This document shows positions 37,149 to 46,959 of a stretch of DNA of 64,000 nt, piece after piece. The position numbers were made by a program, and so were the translations under genes. Below the pieces are notes generated by a model. The model saw only the letters and a list, made by a program, of their open reading frames with translations, did no database searches and had not been told where the DNA came from. The stretch is from Roseomonas sp. (lineage in GTDB: Bacteria > Pseudomonadota > Alphaproteobacteria > Acetobacterales > Acetobacteraceae), in the NCBI GenBank assembly GCA_020249285.1, contig JADCFX010000035.1, positions 62,001 to 126,000 on the forward strand. Direction: 5' to 3'. Every line of letters begins with the position of its first letter. Position 1 is the first letter of the stretch.

Positions 37149-38251
37149 ACATCATCCGCCCCATCGCCGCCCCTGGTCGGCCCGCCGCCGCAACGCTTGG
37201 CCTGGTGGATTGTGATATCCATCCGCGCTGCGCGGATTTGGGCGAATATCGCCCCTTCATGACCGATGCCGCGTGGCATCGCCTGACCACCTACGGCATC
37301 CATGCGCGGCACGGCTTCCATAAGGGCTATCCCTTCCCGAAAGCCGCTCCACTCGCCAGCCGGCGCGATTCCTGGGGGCCGCAGGGCCAGCCGCCCGCTT
37401 CTGATCTTGGCTTTGTGCAAAAGCAATTCCTGGATCATTACGGGCTTGATGTTGGTGTGCTGAACCCCTTGCAGCCTTCCGGCCAGGGCGATGTAAATGA
37501 TGATCTTTCGGTGGCCCTCGCCCATGCTGTGAATGAATGGCAATTGGCGCATTGGGTGGATCATGATGCGCGGCTGCGCGCTTCCATCGTGGTGCCTTAC
37601 GAAGATGCGGCGGCGTCAGCCGCGGAAATCCGCAAGCGCGCCGGCGATAGTCGCTTCTGCCAGGTGCTGCTGATGAGCCGCACTTCGGAACCCTTAGGCC
37701 GCAGGCGCTATTGGCCGATTTATGAAGCAGCCGCGGAAGCGGGCCTGCCGATTGGCATTCACGCTTTTGGTTTTTCCGGCAATGCCATGACCAATGGCGG
37801 CTGGCCTTCCTTTTATGTTGAGGAAGTGCAGGAACACGCCACCAGCGCGCAGGCGCAAGTCGCATCCTTTGTGGTGGAGGGCGTGTTTGAACGCTACCCC
37901 ACGCTCAAGATCGTAATGATCGAATGCGGGTTTGGCTGGATGCCATCGCTCGGCTGGCGGCTGGACAATAACTGGAAGCGGCTTCGTGATGAGGTGCCGC
38001 ATCTGAAGCGCGCGCCATCCGAATATATGCGTGAACATGTCTATGTTTCGACCCAGCCAATCGAAGAACCGGCGAAGGGCGAGCATTTGCTGGATGCGAT
38101 GGAATGGATCGGCTGGGATCGCATTCTCTATGCCAGCGATTATCCGCATTGGGATTTTGATGATCCGCGCATCGCGATTCCGTCTTTTATCCCTGCGGAA
38201 AAGCGCGCCGCGATTTTCGGCGGCAATGCGCGCGGCTTCTATCGGCTGTAA
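37145..38251 (+). CDS. Amidohydrolase family 2, second of a pair
   Basis: 368 residues, paralogue of the preceding protein. Motifs: VDCDIHPRC, GIHAFGFSG, IECGFGWMPSLGWRLD and YASDYPHWDFDD. It ends GGNARGFYRL, a usual tail of the family. The ATG overlaps the first gene by 4 bp and the stop overlaps the Rieske start by one base. The tight coupling suggests the two hydrolases and the Rieske protein work together, perhaps on a heterocyclic or aromatic carboxylate. That role is inference. Confidence 0.88.
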   Translation: MNIIRPIAAPGRPAAATLGLVDCDIHPRCADLGEYRPFMTDAAWHRLTTYGIHARHGFHKGYPFPKAAPLASRRDSWGPQGQPPASDLGFVQKQFLDHYGLDVGVLNPLQPSGQGDVNDDLSVALAHAVNEWQLAHWVDHDARLRASIVVPYEDAAASAAEIRKRAGDSRFCQVLLMSRTSEPLGRRRYWPIYEAAAEAGLPIGIHAFGFSGNAMTNGGWPSFYVEEVQEHATSAQAQVASFVVEGVFERYPTLKIVMIECGFGWMPSLGWRLDNNWKRLRDEVPHLKRAPSEYMREHVYVSTQPIEEPAKGEHLLDAMEWIGWDRILYASDYPHWDFDDPRIAIPSFIPAEKRAAIFGGNARGFYRL

Positions 38252-38664
38252 TGGCGCGGCATGTAGTGGGGGCGGTGGATGAAATCCCGCCCGGCGGCCG
38301 GAAGCTGGTGGAAGCGGATGGCAAGACGATTGTGGTGTTCAATCTGGGCGGCGAATTCTTCGCGCTGCTGGATCGCTGCCCGCATCAAGGAAGCGCGCTT
38401 TCCGGCGGCATATTGTGCGGCCTGACGTTGAGTGATGAACCGGGGCGCTATCAATTCTCCCGCGCCGGAGAAATGCTGCGCTGCCCCTGGCATAATTGGG
38501 AATTTGATATCCGCACGGGGAAAAGCTGGTTCGACCCGCGCCGGACAAAGGTGCGCGCCTTTCCGGCGCATGTGGAAGCGGGGAAGAGTTTGGTTGAGGG
38601 GCCTTATCAGGCCGAGACGTTTCCGGTGAAGATTGAGGCAGAGTATGTGGTGGTGGAGGTTTAA
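38251..38664 (+). CDS. Rieske [2Fe-2S] protein
   Basis: 137 residues, one Rieske domain. Cluster ligands are Cys43 and His45 (CPHQGS) and Cys78 and His81 (CPWHNWEFD). There is no catalytic oxygenase domain, so it is either a ferredoxin for an oxygenase encoded elsewhere or a redox partner of the amidohydrolase pair, to which it is coupled by a one-base overlap (TAATG). It is convergent with the VOC gene. Confidence 0.9.
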   Translation: MARHVVGAVDEIPPGGRKLVEADGKTIVVFNLGGEFFALLDRCPHQGSALSGGILCGLTLSDEPGRYQFSRAGEMLRCPWHNWEFDIRTGKSWFDPRRTKVRAFPAHVEAGKSLVEGPYQAETFPVKIEAEYVVVEV

Positions 38665-38694
38665 GGGCTGAGCGTGATGATGCCCTCCTTCAAG

Positions 38695-39096
38695 TCACCC
38701 CGAATAACTCGCGATCTCAATCAAATTACCATCGGGGTCGCGGCAATAAACCGACATGATCGGCCCCAACGCACCCGCTTTCGCCACCGGGCCAACTTCC
38801 ACCGCCACACCGCAGGCGCGCAGATATTCCGCCACCTGATCCGACTTCATGGTGACGATGAAGCACAGATCATCCGTCCCCGGCACGCCGCCGGCTGCCC
38901 CCGTGAACCATTCTTCCTGCGTCGCGTTTACCGGGCGCAGATTGATCTTCTGCCCACCGAAGCGGAGTGAGGTGCGGCGATGCGGGCCGAATTCCTCCCG
39001 CTCCATCCCCAGCACGCGCTGATACCAGGAAGCGGAGATTTCAACATCGCGGCAGGTGATGACCAGGTGATCCAGACGGTCCACGGCGAAACGCAT
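38695..39096 (-). CDS. VOC family protein (glyoxalase/dioxygenase fold)
   Basis: 133 residues with paired beta-alpha-beta-beta-beta modules. RLDHLVITCRDVEISASWYQRVLGM carries the first metal His and YCRDPDGNLIEIASY the C-terminal Glu. Members include glyoxalase I, fosfomycin resistance proteins and extradiol dioxygenases; this one is not assignable. It lies 5 bp downstream of the RidA gene in a minus-strand operon with fumarase. Confidence 0.87.
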   Translation of the reverse strand: MRFAVDRLDHLVITCRDVEISASWYQRVLGMEREEFGPHRRTSLRFGGQKINLRPVNATQEEWFTGAAGGVPGTDDLCFIVTMKSDQVAEYLRACGVAVEVGPVAKAGALGPIMSVYCRDPDGNLIEIASYSG

Positions 39097-39101
39097 GATG
39101 C

Positions 39102-39494
39102 TCAGCCTTTCTTCGGCAAACGGGCCGTAACTTCGATTTCAATGCGCATGATATCGGTTTGCAGCCCGGCATGGATCAGCGTGGAAGCCGGCCGCGCCTT
39201 GTCGAAATGCTTGCGAAAGACAGGCCAGCAGGGCTCCCAATCTTCGCGCCGCGGCACAATGGTCAGCACGCGCACCACATCATCCAAGGTGCAGCCGGCT
39301 TCCGCCAAGGCGCGGCTGATATTGGCAAAGCATTGTTCCGCCTGCGCCACAACATCGGGTGCTATGGTCATGGTAGCGTAATCATAGCCCGTGGTGCCGG
39401 ACACCCAGACATAATCGCCATCCACCACCGCGCGGGAATAGCCAATTTCCGCTTCGAATTTGGAACCGGAGGAGATCAGGCGGCGCTCATTCAT
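39102..39494 (-). CDS. RidA/YER057c/UK114 family protein
   Basis: 130 residues. Family pattern seen in YVWVSGTTGYDYATM, QAEQCFANISRALAEAG and ASTLIHAGLQTDIMRIEIEVTA. Classical RidA uses an Arg in a GxR(F/Y) loop for enamine/imine deaminase activity; here the region reads PASTLIHAG, so deaminase activity is uncertain and this may be another RidA subfamily. Confidence 0.87.
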   Translation of the reverse strand: MNERRLISSGSKFEAEIGYSRAVVDGDYVWVSGTTGYDYATMTIAPDVVAQAEQCFANISRALAEAGCTLDDVVRVLTIVPRREDWEPCWPVFRKHFDKARPASTLIHAGLQTDIMRIEIEVTARLPKKG

Positions 39495-39509
39495 GGCGTT
39501 ATGTCCCTA

Positions 39510-39767
39510 TCACGCGGTCAATGGCCCGCCGCATTTTTCCGGACGGAATTTGCGTTCGGTGGAGGCTGGAAATTTCGCGAGCTTATCCGCCGGCCGGATT
39601 GGGCGACGGAGTAATTCCCCGCCGCAATTTGGGCAAAGCCCGCCGGGGAGTTTTGTGCGCGCGCAATCAACGCACCAGGTGCATTCAAAGGAACAGATCA
39701 GCGCGTCACGGCTTTCGGGCGGCAGATCCCGCCCGCAGCATTCGCAATTGGGTCTCAATTCCAGCAT
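39510..39767 (-). CDS. DUF1272 domain zinc-ribbon-like protein
   Basis: 85 residues. Opens with LELRPNCECCGRDLPPES and has further cysteines in ICSFECTWCVDCA and LCPNCGGEL, matching DUF1272, a probable zinc-binding domain of unknown function. The ATG at 39767 has CAGGAGAAA just upstream, so the longer in-frame extension was rejected. Confidence 0.85.
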   Translation of the reverse strand: MLELRPNCECCGRDLPPESRDALICSFECTWCVDCARTKLPGGLCPNCGGELLRRPIRPADKLAKFPASTERKFRPEKCGGPLTA

Positions 39768-39780
39768 CCATTTTCTCCTG

Positions 39781-40029
39781 TCACGGTGGGGCGATAATGC
39801 GCGAGACAATCCGCCGCACAATCGGCAGGACCACCAACACAGTTGGGAAGGCGATGACCCAGGAAGAAAGCCAGGCAACCGGCCAACGCGCCAGAAATTC
39901 CGGCCCCGGCCCCAACGCCAGCAGCGTTGAGATGCCGGAAATCATGATGGTCATGATCCCGGATAGGATGAAGCCCGTCACCGGTAGCGTGAAGCGCGCC
40001 GGCAGGCGGCGATCACCTGGTGCGCTCAC
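39781..40029 (-). CDS. DUF2798 small membrane protein
   Basis: 82 residues with two predicted membrane helices ([20 protein letters not shown] and [19 protein letters not shown]), the DUF2798 pattern. Function unknown. It overlaps the fumarase stop by 4 bp and sits between fumarase and the DUF1272 gene on the same strand. Confidence 0.8.
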   Translation of the reverse strand: MSAPGDRRLPARFTLPVTGFILSGIMTIMISGISTLLALGPGPEFLARWPVAWLSSWVIAFPTVLVVLPIVRRIVSRIIAPP

Positions 40030-41687
40030 TCCAGCCCCTCATAGAAATCATTGCCCTTGTCATCCATGACGATGAAGGCCGGGAAATCCTCAACCTCAAT
40101 CCGCCAAACGGCTTCCATGCCGAGTTCCGGGTATTCCAGCACTTCAACCTTCTTGATGCAGTCCTGCGCCAGACGCGCGGCGGGGCCACCGACGGAACCC
40201 AAATAGAAGCCGCCATAATTCTTGCAGGCATTCAGCACAGCCTTGGAACGATTGCCCTTGGCCAGCATCACCATGGAACCACCGGCGCTCTGGAAGGCTT
40301 CCACATAGGAATCCATCCGCCCTGCGGTGGTGGGGCCGAAGGAACCGGTTGCCATGCCGGTCGGCGTCTTGGCCGGCCCCGCGTAATAAACCGGATGGTC
40401 CTTCATATATTGCGGCAGGCCCTGCCCGGCATCCAGCCTTTCCTGCAATTTCGCATGCGCAATGTCGCGCGCCACCACCATGGTGCCGGTCAGGCTCACG
40501 CGCGTCTTCACCGGGTATTTGGAAAGGGTCGCGCGAATGTCGCTCATGGGGCGAGACAGGTCGATCTTCACCACCTCGCCATTCAGGATATCAGTGGTGG
40601 CTTCTGGTAGATATTTCGCAGGGTCATGTTCCAGATCCTCGACGAAAACACCTTCCGGCGTGATCTTCGCCTTGATCTGACGGTCGGCAGAACAGGAAAC
40701 GCCAATGCCAATCGGCAGGCTCGCGCCATGCCGCGCCAGGCGCACCACACGCACATCATGGCAGAAATACTTGCCGCCGAATTGCGCGCCAATGCCGAGG
40801 TTTTGCGTGAGCTTATGCACCTCCGCTTCCAGCTCCGTATCACGGAAGGCATGTCCGGAAAGATCGCCCGAATTCGGCAGCGCATCCAGCCATTTAGTGC
40901 TGGCAAGCTTCACGGTTTTCAGTGTTGCTTCCGCGCTGGTGCCGCCAATAACAATCGCCAGGTGATAGGGCGGGCACGCACTGGTGCCGAGGGTTTTGAT
41001 CTTCTCTTCCAAAAACGCCAGCAGCTTTGGCTTGTTCAACACGGCCCGGGTTTGCTGGAACAGGAAGGTTTTATTCGCTGAACCGCCACCCTTCAGCACG
41101 AACATCAAATGCAGTTCATCGGCGTGGTGGTCGCCGGGCTGCGCCATGATGGAAAACTCGACAGGCAGGTTATTGCCGGTGTTCTTTTCCTCATACATCG
41201 TGATCGGCGCCATTTGCGAATAGCGCAGATTGGTTTCCGTATAGGTGCGATGCACGCCGTAGGACAGCGCTTCTTCCTCATCGCCTTCCACCCAAACGCG
41301 TTGGCCCTTCTTGCCGAAGACAATTGCGGTGCCGGTATCCTGGCACATGGGCAAAACACCGCCGGCGGCGATATTGGCGTTTTTGAGCAGATCAAGTGCG
41401 ACGAAGCGGTCATTCGCACTCGCTTCCGGATCCTGCAGAATCTTTGCAAGCTGCGCCAGATGCGCCGGGCGCAGTAGATGGGACACATCCTTGCAGGCTT
41501 GGAAGGCGAGCGCTTCCAAAGCGCCGGGCTTCACCTTCAGCACCGTCTTGCCATCCACCTGCATGGTGGAAACGCCATCAATCGGTAGCTTGCGCCAGGG
41601 GGTGGTATCGGCGCCGAGTGGGAACATGGGGGAATAGCGGAAGTTTTCCGGGCGCGCCGGGGCGGCGGCATCAAGCGGCGGTGTCAT
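40026..41687 (-). CDS. fumA: Class I fumarate hydratase ([4Fe-4S], FumA/FumB type)
   Basis: 553 residues, homodimeric iron-sulfur enzyme interconverting fumarate and malate in the TCA cycle. Key cysteines stand in [26 protein letters not shown] and [14 protein letters not shown]; the C-terminal beta domain has [25 protein letters not shown] sequence ending [19 protein letters not shown]. The ATG at 41687 is preceded by GGAGAATAGG; an upstream start at 41783 gives unconserved residues. This oxygen-labile form implies low-oxygen phases or good cluster repair. Confidence 0.95.
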   Translation of the reverse strand: MTPPLDAAAPARPENFRYSPMFPLGADTTPWRKLPIDGVSTMQVDGKTVLKVKPGALEALAFQACKDVSHLLRPAHLAQLAKILQDPEASANDRFVALDLLKNANIAAGGVLPMCQDTGTAIVFGKKGQRVWVEGDEEEALSYGVHRTYTETNLRYSQMAPITMYEEKNTGNNLPVEFSIMAQPGDHHADELHLMFVLKGGGSANKTFLFQQTRAVLNKPKLLAFLEEKIKTLGTSACPPYHLAIVIGGTSAEATLKTVKLASTKWLDALPNSGDLSGHAFRDTELEAEVHKLTQNLGIGAQFGGKYFCHDVRVVRLARHGASLPIGIGVSCSADRQIKAKITPEGVFVEDLEHDPAKYLPEATTDILNGEVVKIDLSRPMSDIRATLSKYPVKTRVSLTGTMVVARDIAHAKLQERLDAGQGLPQYMKDHPVYYAGPAKTPTGMATGSFGPTTAGRMDSYVEAFQSAGGSMVMLAKGNRSKAVLNACKNYGGFYLGSVGGPAARLAQDCIKKVEVLEYPELGMEAVWRIEVEDFPAFIVMDDKGNDFYEGLE

Positions 41688-41779
41688 TGGCCTATTCTCC
41701 AACCAGCAATTTTCTCGCGGCGCGAAGGCCGCTTTTTCGGAAACCCTATTACCAGCAGCGGCGGAAAACCGCCAAACCT

Positions 41780-43087
41780 TCAATCCCTGGCATCACGCAA
41801 GCGATTCTGCGCCATGGTCCAGGCAATACCGAAGGCGCGGAATTCATGCCCAGCGATCCGGCGCAGCTTCTTTTCCACCGGCGCCGAAATATCCGCCAAA
41901 GCCGTGCCATTGCTGGCCTTGGCCAATTCACGCCCCAGCGCAGTCGCTAGCGCAACACCACGGCCATTGCAGCCAGTCCAGGTCAGCACACCAGGCGCCA
42001 ATTCATAGACATGCGGCATCTTGTCATCAGTGGCGGCCACATAGCCCCACCAGACGTAATCGAATTGCACATCGCCAATCTGCGGAAATACGCGCTTCAC
42101 CCGTTCCGTGATGCGCGACCGGATGCGCCCTTCCCAGCCAAAGGGCACAATCAAGCCGCCGCCCGTTACCAAGCGGCCATTCGCATCAAAGCGATAGAAA
42201 TAAAGATCGCCCTGCGTATCCGATAGCGCATGCCCCTGCGGCAGAATGGATTTGCGCACATTATCTGACAGCACCGATGTGCCCATCTGATACGACCGCA
42301 CCGGCACAATGCTATGCTTCAGCCCCGGCCAGAAATCCCCGGTATAGGCATGGGTCGCGATGATCACGCGTTCGGCGTGCAAAACCCCGCGCGGCGTTTC
42401 CACAGCCCAGCCGCCCGACACCTGCCGGATGGCGCGCACCGGGCTTCCGGTATGCACCACCGCCCCCGCGCGCATCGCTGCCGCTGCTAGCCCGCGCGCA
42501 TAACCCAGCGGATTGATCCGCCCGCCGGTCTTATTCTCCCACCCGCCATGCCAGTAATCCGTCCCGGCCAGGGAGGCCATTTCCGCGCGATCCACCATGC
42601 GTACGGGCGCGCCTCGGCGGCCCCATTGTTCCACGCGGGAAGCCGCCAGCTTCATGCGCGAAGGCCGATGTGCCGGCTGAATCCAGCCGTTTTGTACCGC
42701 TTCCGCCTGAATGCCGTGCTTGCGGATCAGGTCAAACACCAAGGATGCACTGTCGCGGATCAGCCCGACCAATTCCTCGCCCTTGTCGCGCCCGCCATGT
42801 TCACGCGCGACACTCGCCACGATGGCATCTGGGTCAAGGCGCGACATATTGGGAATCACCTGGCCGTTGTTGCGCCCGGAAGCGCCCCAGCCAATCTCGG
42901 CCCCTTCCAGCACGGTCACGGGCACACCGGCTTCGGCCAAATGCAGCGCTGCCGAAAGCCCGGTGAAGCCAGCGCCCACCACCGCAACGCCGGTGCGCGC
43001 TTCGCCCATCAGCGGTTCCGTTACGGGCGGGGCGGGGGCGGTGGCGGCCCAAAGGCTGGGCGGCATCGGTGTGGAGACGGCATTCAT
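41780..43087 (-). CDS. FAD-dependent amine oxidase-like oxidoreductase (DAO/PuuB family)
   Basis: 435 residues. The dinucleotide fold [22 protein letters not shown] begins near residue 31, followed by [17 protein letters not shown], typical of gamma-glutamylputrescine oxidases and related DadA-like enzymes, and a C-terminal [16 protein letters not shown] flavin loop. It oxidises an amine or N-methyl amino acid. The ATG at 43087 overlaps the EamA stop by 4 bp; longer in-frame sequence upstream is antisense-like. The transporter next to it may move the substrate or product. Confidence 0.9.
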   Translation of the reverse strand: MNAVSTPMPPSLWAATAPAPPVTEPLMGEARTGVAVVGAGFTGLSAALHLAEAGVPVTVLEGAEIGWGASGRNNGQVIPNMSRLDPDAIVASVAREHGGRDKGEELVGLIRDSASLVFDLIRKHGIQAEAVQNGWIQPAHRPSRMKLAASRVEQWGRRGAPVRMVDRAEMASLAGTDYWHGGWENKTGGRINPLGYARGLAAAAMRAGAVVHTGSPVRAIRQVSGGWAVETPRGVLHAERVIIATHAYTGDFWPGLKHSIVPVRSYQMGTSVLSDNVRKSILPQGHALSDTQGDLYFYRFDANGRLVTGGGLIVPFGWEGRIRSRITERVKRVFPQIGDVQFDYVWWGYVAATDDKMPHVYELAPGVLTWTGCNGRGVALATALGRELAKASNGTALADISAPVEKKLRRIAGHEFRAFGIAWTMAQNRLRDARD

Positions 43088-43974
43088 GCGCTTTTCCTTC
43101 CGGTGAACAGCACCGCGGCGAGCATCCCGGCAACGGCCAAGCCTGCCCCCAGAATTTGCAGCAGGGAAAGCGGTTCGCGCAACCAAAGCCCTGCCAGCAG
43201 CAGCGCCACCACCGGCACCATGACCGAAAGCGTGGCGGCGCGCGTGGCCCCCAATAGCTCCACCGCGCGGGCGAAGAAGAACATCGCCACGCAGCCCAGC
43301 ACCAGCCCCTGAGCGATCAGGTGGAACAGAACCAGCCCCGCCGGCATGGCAAACACCTCCGCCGCGCGCATGGGCAGCCAGAAGGGCAGGATGGCCAGGC
43401 CGGAGACAATGGTGATGGCCGCCGTCGCCGGGATCGCCGGCACCTGCCAGCGGCGCAGCAGCAGCGTGAAGACCGCCCAAGTGGCGCCGGATGCCATCAG
43501 CAGCAAATCGCCACGCCAGGCGCCGGGGTAATCCCCCATCACGCCATCCCAGCCGATCAGCAAAACCCCCGTCACCATCACGGAAAGAGCCATGGCGCGC
43601 CCGCGTGTCGGCCATTCGCGCAGCAAAGGAATGGCAAGCAAGGCCCCCACAATGGGCGATGTCATCGGCGCGATGGTGCCGCCATGGGAGGCCGGCGCAT
43701 AGACCAGCGCCACCAGGAACAGCAGCAAATTGGGCGCGCCGCCAAACAGCGTCAGCAACAGGATGCGCCGCAGCCCCAAGCGCAGCAGCGTGGCACGCGC
43801 CGCCCAGGCGAAAGGCAGCAGCGCCATCATGCCAACCCCATAACGAAACGCCGCCAGGTCAAAGCTGCCGAAGCTGCCATCCGCCAGTACGGGGCGCGCA
43901 ATCACCGCATGGCCGCCCCAGATCAGGGCGGAGGCAAAACCAAAGGCCAGACCCAGGATGAGTTTCGGGTTCAT
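43084..43974 (-). CDS. EamA/DMT family transporter
   Basis: About 296 residues with ten predicted membrane helices in two EamA repeats (FASALIWGGHAVIARPVL; GDLLLMASGATWAVFTLLLRR). Likely an exporter of amino acids or related metabolites. The ATG at 43974 follows AGGGGG. Coupled to the FAD oxidoreductase downstream. Confidence 0.9.
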   Translation of the reverse strand: MNPKLILGLAFGFASALIWGGHAVIARPVLADGSFGSFDLAAFRYGVGMMALLPFAWAARATLLRLGLRRILLLTLFGGAPNLLLFLVALVYAPASHGGTIAPMTSPIVGALLAIPLLREWPTRGRAMALSVMVTGVLLIGWDGVMGDYPGAWRGDLLLMASGATWAVFTLLLRRWQVPAIPATAAITIVSGLAILPFWLPMRAAEVFAMPAGLVLFHLIAQGLVLGCVAMFFFARAVELLGATRAATLSVMVPVVALLLAGLWLREPLSLLQILGAGLAVAGMLAAVLFTGRKSA

Positions 43975-44104
43975 CGCCCCCCTTTGCACCCTGGCGCCTT
44001 CTTAAGCCATGAAGAATCCTTCACGAGCACGGTAAATACGATCACATAAGTTAGTGGAGCCATTGGTTCGGGTCAGAAAGCAGCAGAACCGCTGGACCAC
44101 GCGG

Positions 44105-44662
44105 TTAGGAGACTGGGTTCCACTCAACCATCTCGCAGTTTTCGAAATGTAATCCAGTGAGGCGATGGAAAAACGTCCCATGTCCAACGATAGCCAGACG
44201 CCCTTGCTGGGCGCCCATCCAAGTCCGGAATTCTTCCACACGTTCTAAAAAATTCTCCTCCGGCTCGACGGGCACTCCCCGCATATCCGGTGCGCCCTGA
44301 TACCACCATGGGTCACGCAGATGCTGGAATGATAGCATCGGAAACGCGGTGGCCAGCACGTCAGGCGAGCGCCCGACATCACAGCTATTCCCCAATCGTT
44401 CTCGATGACGGCAAGTGACGGTGATGGGTATTTTAGAACCACCGAACAGCCCCAGCGTAGTCTCTATTGCCCGCGTGAGTGGCGAGCAGATCACCTGGTC
44501 TGGTGGCGGAAGCATAGCCAATTTTTGTCGGGCGAGATCAACTTGCTGCCAGCCATAGCGCGAGAGCGGCGCATCGAAATGCATCGGGTCCACGCTGGTC
44601 TGGTCGAAGATGGCGTTGAAGGTGGATTGTCCATGGCGGATGAGGAGGATTTGGGCGCTCAT
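44105..44662 (-). CDS. Histidine phosphatase family protein
   Basis: 185 residues. The catalytic RHG is in ILLIRHGQSTFNA (His9) and the second His in IVGHGTFFHRLTG. PLSRYGWQQVDLARQ and CSPLTRAIET complete the phosphoglycerate-mutase-like pattern. The coding sequence is visibly more AT-rich and uses rarer third positions than its neighbours, a sign of possible transfer. Substrate unknown. Confidence 0.88.
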   Translation of the reverse strand: MSAQILLIRHGQSTFNAIFDQTSVDPMHFDAPLSRYGWQQVDLARQKLAMLPPPDQVICSPLTRAIETTLGLFGGSKIPITVTCRHRERLGNSCDVGRSPDVLATAFPMLSFQHLRDPWWYQGAPDMRGVPVEPEENFLERVEEFRTWMGAQQGRLAIVGHGTFFHRLTGLHFENCEMVEWNPVS

Positions 44663-44851
44663 GGCTGTAGAGCTAGGGGGCCAGAGCCCTTTTGTCACCG
44701 CTCGCACTTCGGCTATCGTGAATGGGCCGTCCGAATGCTGACGCGGGACATGCGGCCTTACTGGCCGCCGGGTATCGGCCGGAAAGCATCCGCGCTTCCC
44801 TCAATGCGCCGCCAGGGTTACAGCAGGTGCATCCGCACGAAAGGCTTTCGC

Positions 44852-45484
44852 ATGTTCTACGAACCCCATCTTGGCCACGGCCTGCCACATGACCCCTTCA
44901 AGGCCATTATCGCGCCGCGCCCGATTGGCTGGATATCCAGCCTGGATCAGCAAGGCCGGCCCAACCTGGCGCCTTACAGCTTCTTCAACGCGGTGCATTC
45001 CAGCCCGCCCATGCTGGCCTTCACCAGCGAAAGCATGAAGCACAGCGCGGCGAATGCCATCGCCACTGGGGAATTCGTCTTCAACCTCTGCACCCGGCCG
45101 CTATTCGATGCGATGAATATTTCGTCTGACGCGCTTGGCGAAGGTATCAGCGAATTCGAAGCCGCTGGGCTTGCCACCGCGCCCTGCCGCGTGGTGAAGG
45201 CGCCGCGCGTGGCCGCCGCACCCGCCGCCTTGGAATGCAAGGTGACGCATTCCATGCAGTTGCAAGATATGAATGGCGCGCCGCTGAAAGGCTGGATCAT
45301 CATCGGCCAGGTGGTCGGCGTCCATATAGATGAGGCCTATATCACCGATGGCCGTTTCGATACGGCGAAGGCGCAACCTTTGGCGCGCTGCGGCTATCGC
45401 GATTACGCGGCGGTGACGGAAATGTTCGAAGCGCTGCGCCCGACGGATGGCGGTGGTTACGCGCCGGGGCAGAAGGACAAGTAA
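44852..45484 (+). CDS. Flavin reductase family protein (FMN split barrel)
   Basis: 210 residues. PHDPFKAIIAPRPIGWISS and PNLAPYSFFNAVHSSPPMLAF are typical of the DIM6/NTAB flavin reductase-like family, which binds FMN and may reduce flavin for a monooxygenase or act as an oxidoreductase itself. The ATG at 44852 was chosen because homology starts there; the 189 bp between it and the divergent phosphatase holds no clear gene. It is convergent with thiL, 6 bp apart. Confidence 0.88.
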   Translation: MFYEPHLGHGLPHDPFKAIIAPRPIGWISSLDQQGRPNLAPYSFFNAVHSSPPMLAFTSESMKHSAANAIATGEFVFNLCTRPLFDAMNISSDALGEGISEFEAAGLATAPCRVVKAPRVAAAPAALECKVTHSMQLQDMNGAPLKGWIIIGQVVGVHIDEAYITDGRFDTAKAQPLARCGYRDYAAVTEMFEALRPTDGGGYAPGQKDK

Positions 45485-45490
45485 CGCCCC

Positions 45491-46456
45491 TCAGAAATGG
45501 CTCCAGCCGCCTTGCGGTAGCGTGATGGCGGCACCTGAGCCATCACGCACCACAACGCCTTCGCCTGCGATGAAGCGGCCAATCCGCACCACTGGGACGC
45601 CGGACGCGGCGCTTGCGGCGCGCACCGCATCGGCATCTGCCGGTGCGGCGGCGAAAAGCAATTCGTAATCATCGCCGCCGGTCAGGATCAGCGGCAACAG
45701 CGCCGCATCGCCTTCAAGCGCCGCGCGCGCCGCAGCGGAAAGCGGCACGGCTGCGGCGCTGATTTCCGCCCCACAAACTGCGGCACGGCAGAGATGCCCC
45801 AAATCCTGCACCAACCCATCGGAGACATCCATCGCCGCCCGCGCCACACCGCGTAACGCCTGCCCCAAGGCCAAGCGCGGTTCCGGCAAGCGATAGCGTC
45901 GCGCCAAATGGCCTTCAGCATCCGCCGCCAACTTGCCCTGCAAAACCCGCAGCCCAAGCGCGCCATCGCCAATGCTGCCGGAGACCCAAATCTCATCGCC
46001 GTTCTTCGCGCCGCGCCGATGCAAAGCCTGCCCCGGCGGTACGGTCCCGATGATCGTCAGCGAAAAACAAGCGGGGCCAGGGGTTGCCACCGTATCGCCG
46101 CCCAGCACAGCAATGCCGAAACGCTGCTGATCTTCCGCCAAACCCGCGACGAAATGCGCAATCCAGCTATCCGCCGTGCCCCGCGTAAATGCCGTGGTCA
46201 TCAAATAACCAAGCGGCGCCGCGCCCATCGCCGCAAGGTCGGATAGATTCACCCGCAGCAATTTACGCGCAATCATGCCGGGCGGATCATCGGGCAGGAA
46301 ATGCACGCCTTCCACCAGCGCATCCGCCGCCAGCACCAATTGCTGCCCGGCAGGTGGTGTCAGCAGCGCGGCATCATCGCCCAAATCAAGCGCACCTTCA
46401 CCCGCCAGCGGGCGGAAATGCCGCGCGATCAGGGCGAATTCGCGGGGCAGGCCCAT
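45491..46456 (-). CDS. thiL: Thiamine-monophosphate kinase ThiL
   Basis: 321 residues. LDLGDDAALL is the N-terminal ATP/Mg motif, VNLSDLAAMGAAPLG follows, and the C-terminal half has MDVSDGLVQDLGHL and LTGGDDYELLFA. It phosphorylates thiamine phosphate to the diphosphate cofactor. Last gene of the rib-nusB operon, 8 bp after nusB; nusB-thiL linkage is a common arrangement. Confidence 0.95.
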   Translation of the reverse strand: MGLPREFALIARHFRPLAGEGALDLGDDAALLTPPAGQQLVLAADALVEGVHFLPDDPPGMIARKLLRVNLSDLAAMGAAPLGYLMTTAFTRGTADSWIAHFVAGLAEDQQRFGIAVLGGDTVATPGPACFSLTIIGTVPPGQALHRRGAKNGDEIWVSGSIGDGALGLRVLQGKLAADAEGHLARRYRLPEPRLALGQALRGVARAAMDVSDGLVQDLGHLCRAAVCGAEISAAAVPLSAAARAALEGDAALLPLILTGGDDYELLFAAAPADADAVRAASAASGVPVVRIGRFIAGEGVVVRDGSGAAITLPQGGWSHF

Positions 46457-46464
46457 GGCGCGCT

Positions 46465-46959
46465 TCAGGCGCCCGGCGCGAAATCTGCCGGGCGCAACCG
46501 ATGCGCCAGCGTATCCAACATGCCATTGGCGTAGCGCGTTGCTTCCTCATCCAGAAAACCGGCTGCGATATCCAGATATTCGTTGATCACAACCCGCGCC
46601 GGCGGTTCATGCGCCTGCATCAATTCACCCGTTGCGGCGCGCAGCAAGGCGCGCAATACGGGGTCCAGCCGGTCCAGAGTCCAGCCCTTTTGCAGGCAAT
46701 CCGTGATCGCGGCATCGGCCACTTCTGCGTGATCGGCCACCTGCTTCAAGATCGCCTGAAACAGCGGAATATGCGCTTCCGGCACGCCGCCTTCTTCAAA
46801 TTCAATCGGGCCAGTGGGCGCGCCGATGCGGTGGCGGATGAATTGATCCGAGACCGTCTCCACACTCTCACCCGTATGCTCACTTTGGAACAGCGCCTGC
46901 ACCGCGGCAACGCGGGCGCCGGTACGTGGACGCGCGGACGCGCGCCTTGCAGCCTTCAT
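46465..46959 (-). CDS. nusB: Transcription antitermination factor NusB
   Basis: 164 residues, all-helical. After a basic N-terminus (RRASARPRTGARVAAVQALFQ) come LDPVLRALLRAATGELM and VVINEYLDIAAGF, the conserved NusB core. With NusE it binds boxA RNA for rRNA antitermination. The start at 46959 overlaps the ribH stop by 4 bp; ATG at 46971 is an alternative. Confidence 0.94.
   Translation of the reverse strand: MKAARRASARPRTGARVAAVQALFQSEHTGESVETVSDQFIRHRIGAPTGPIEFEEGGVPEAHIPLFQAILKQVADHAEVADAAITDCLQKGWTLDRLDPVLRALLRAATGELMQAHEPPARVVINEYLDIAAGFLDEEATRYANGMLDTLAHRLRPADFAPGA

Noticed and set aside
43088..43615. N-terminal extension of the FAD oxidoreductase
   Set aside because: The in-frame extension is antisense to the EamA gene and low-complexity (Gly/Ala/Arg/His); the ATG at 43087 overlapping the upstream stop is the natural start.
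43975..44104. tRNA-like sequence between the EamA and phosphatase genes
   Set aside because: A GGTTC...GAACC pair exists but no acceptor or anticodon arms can be drawn.
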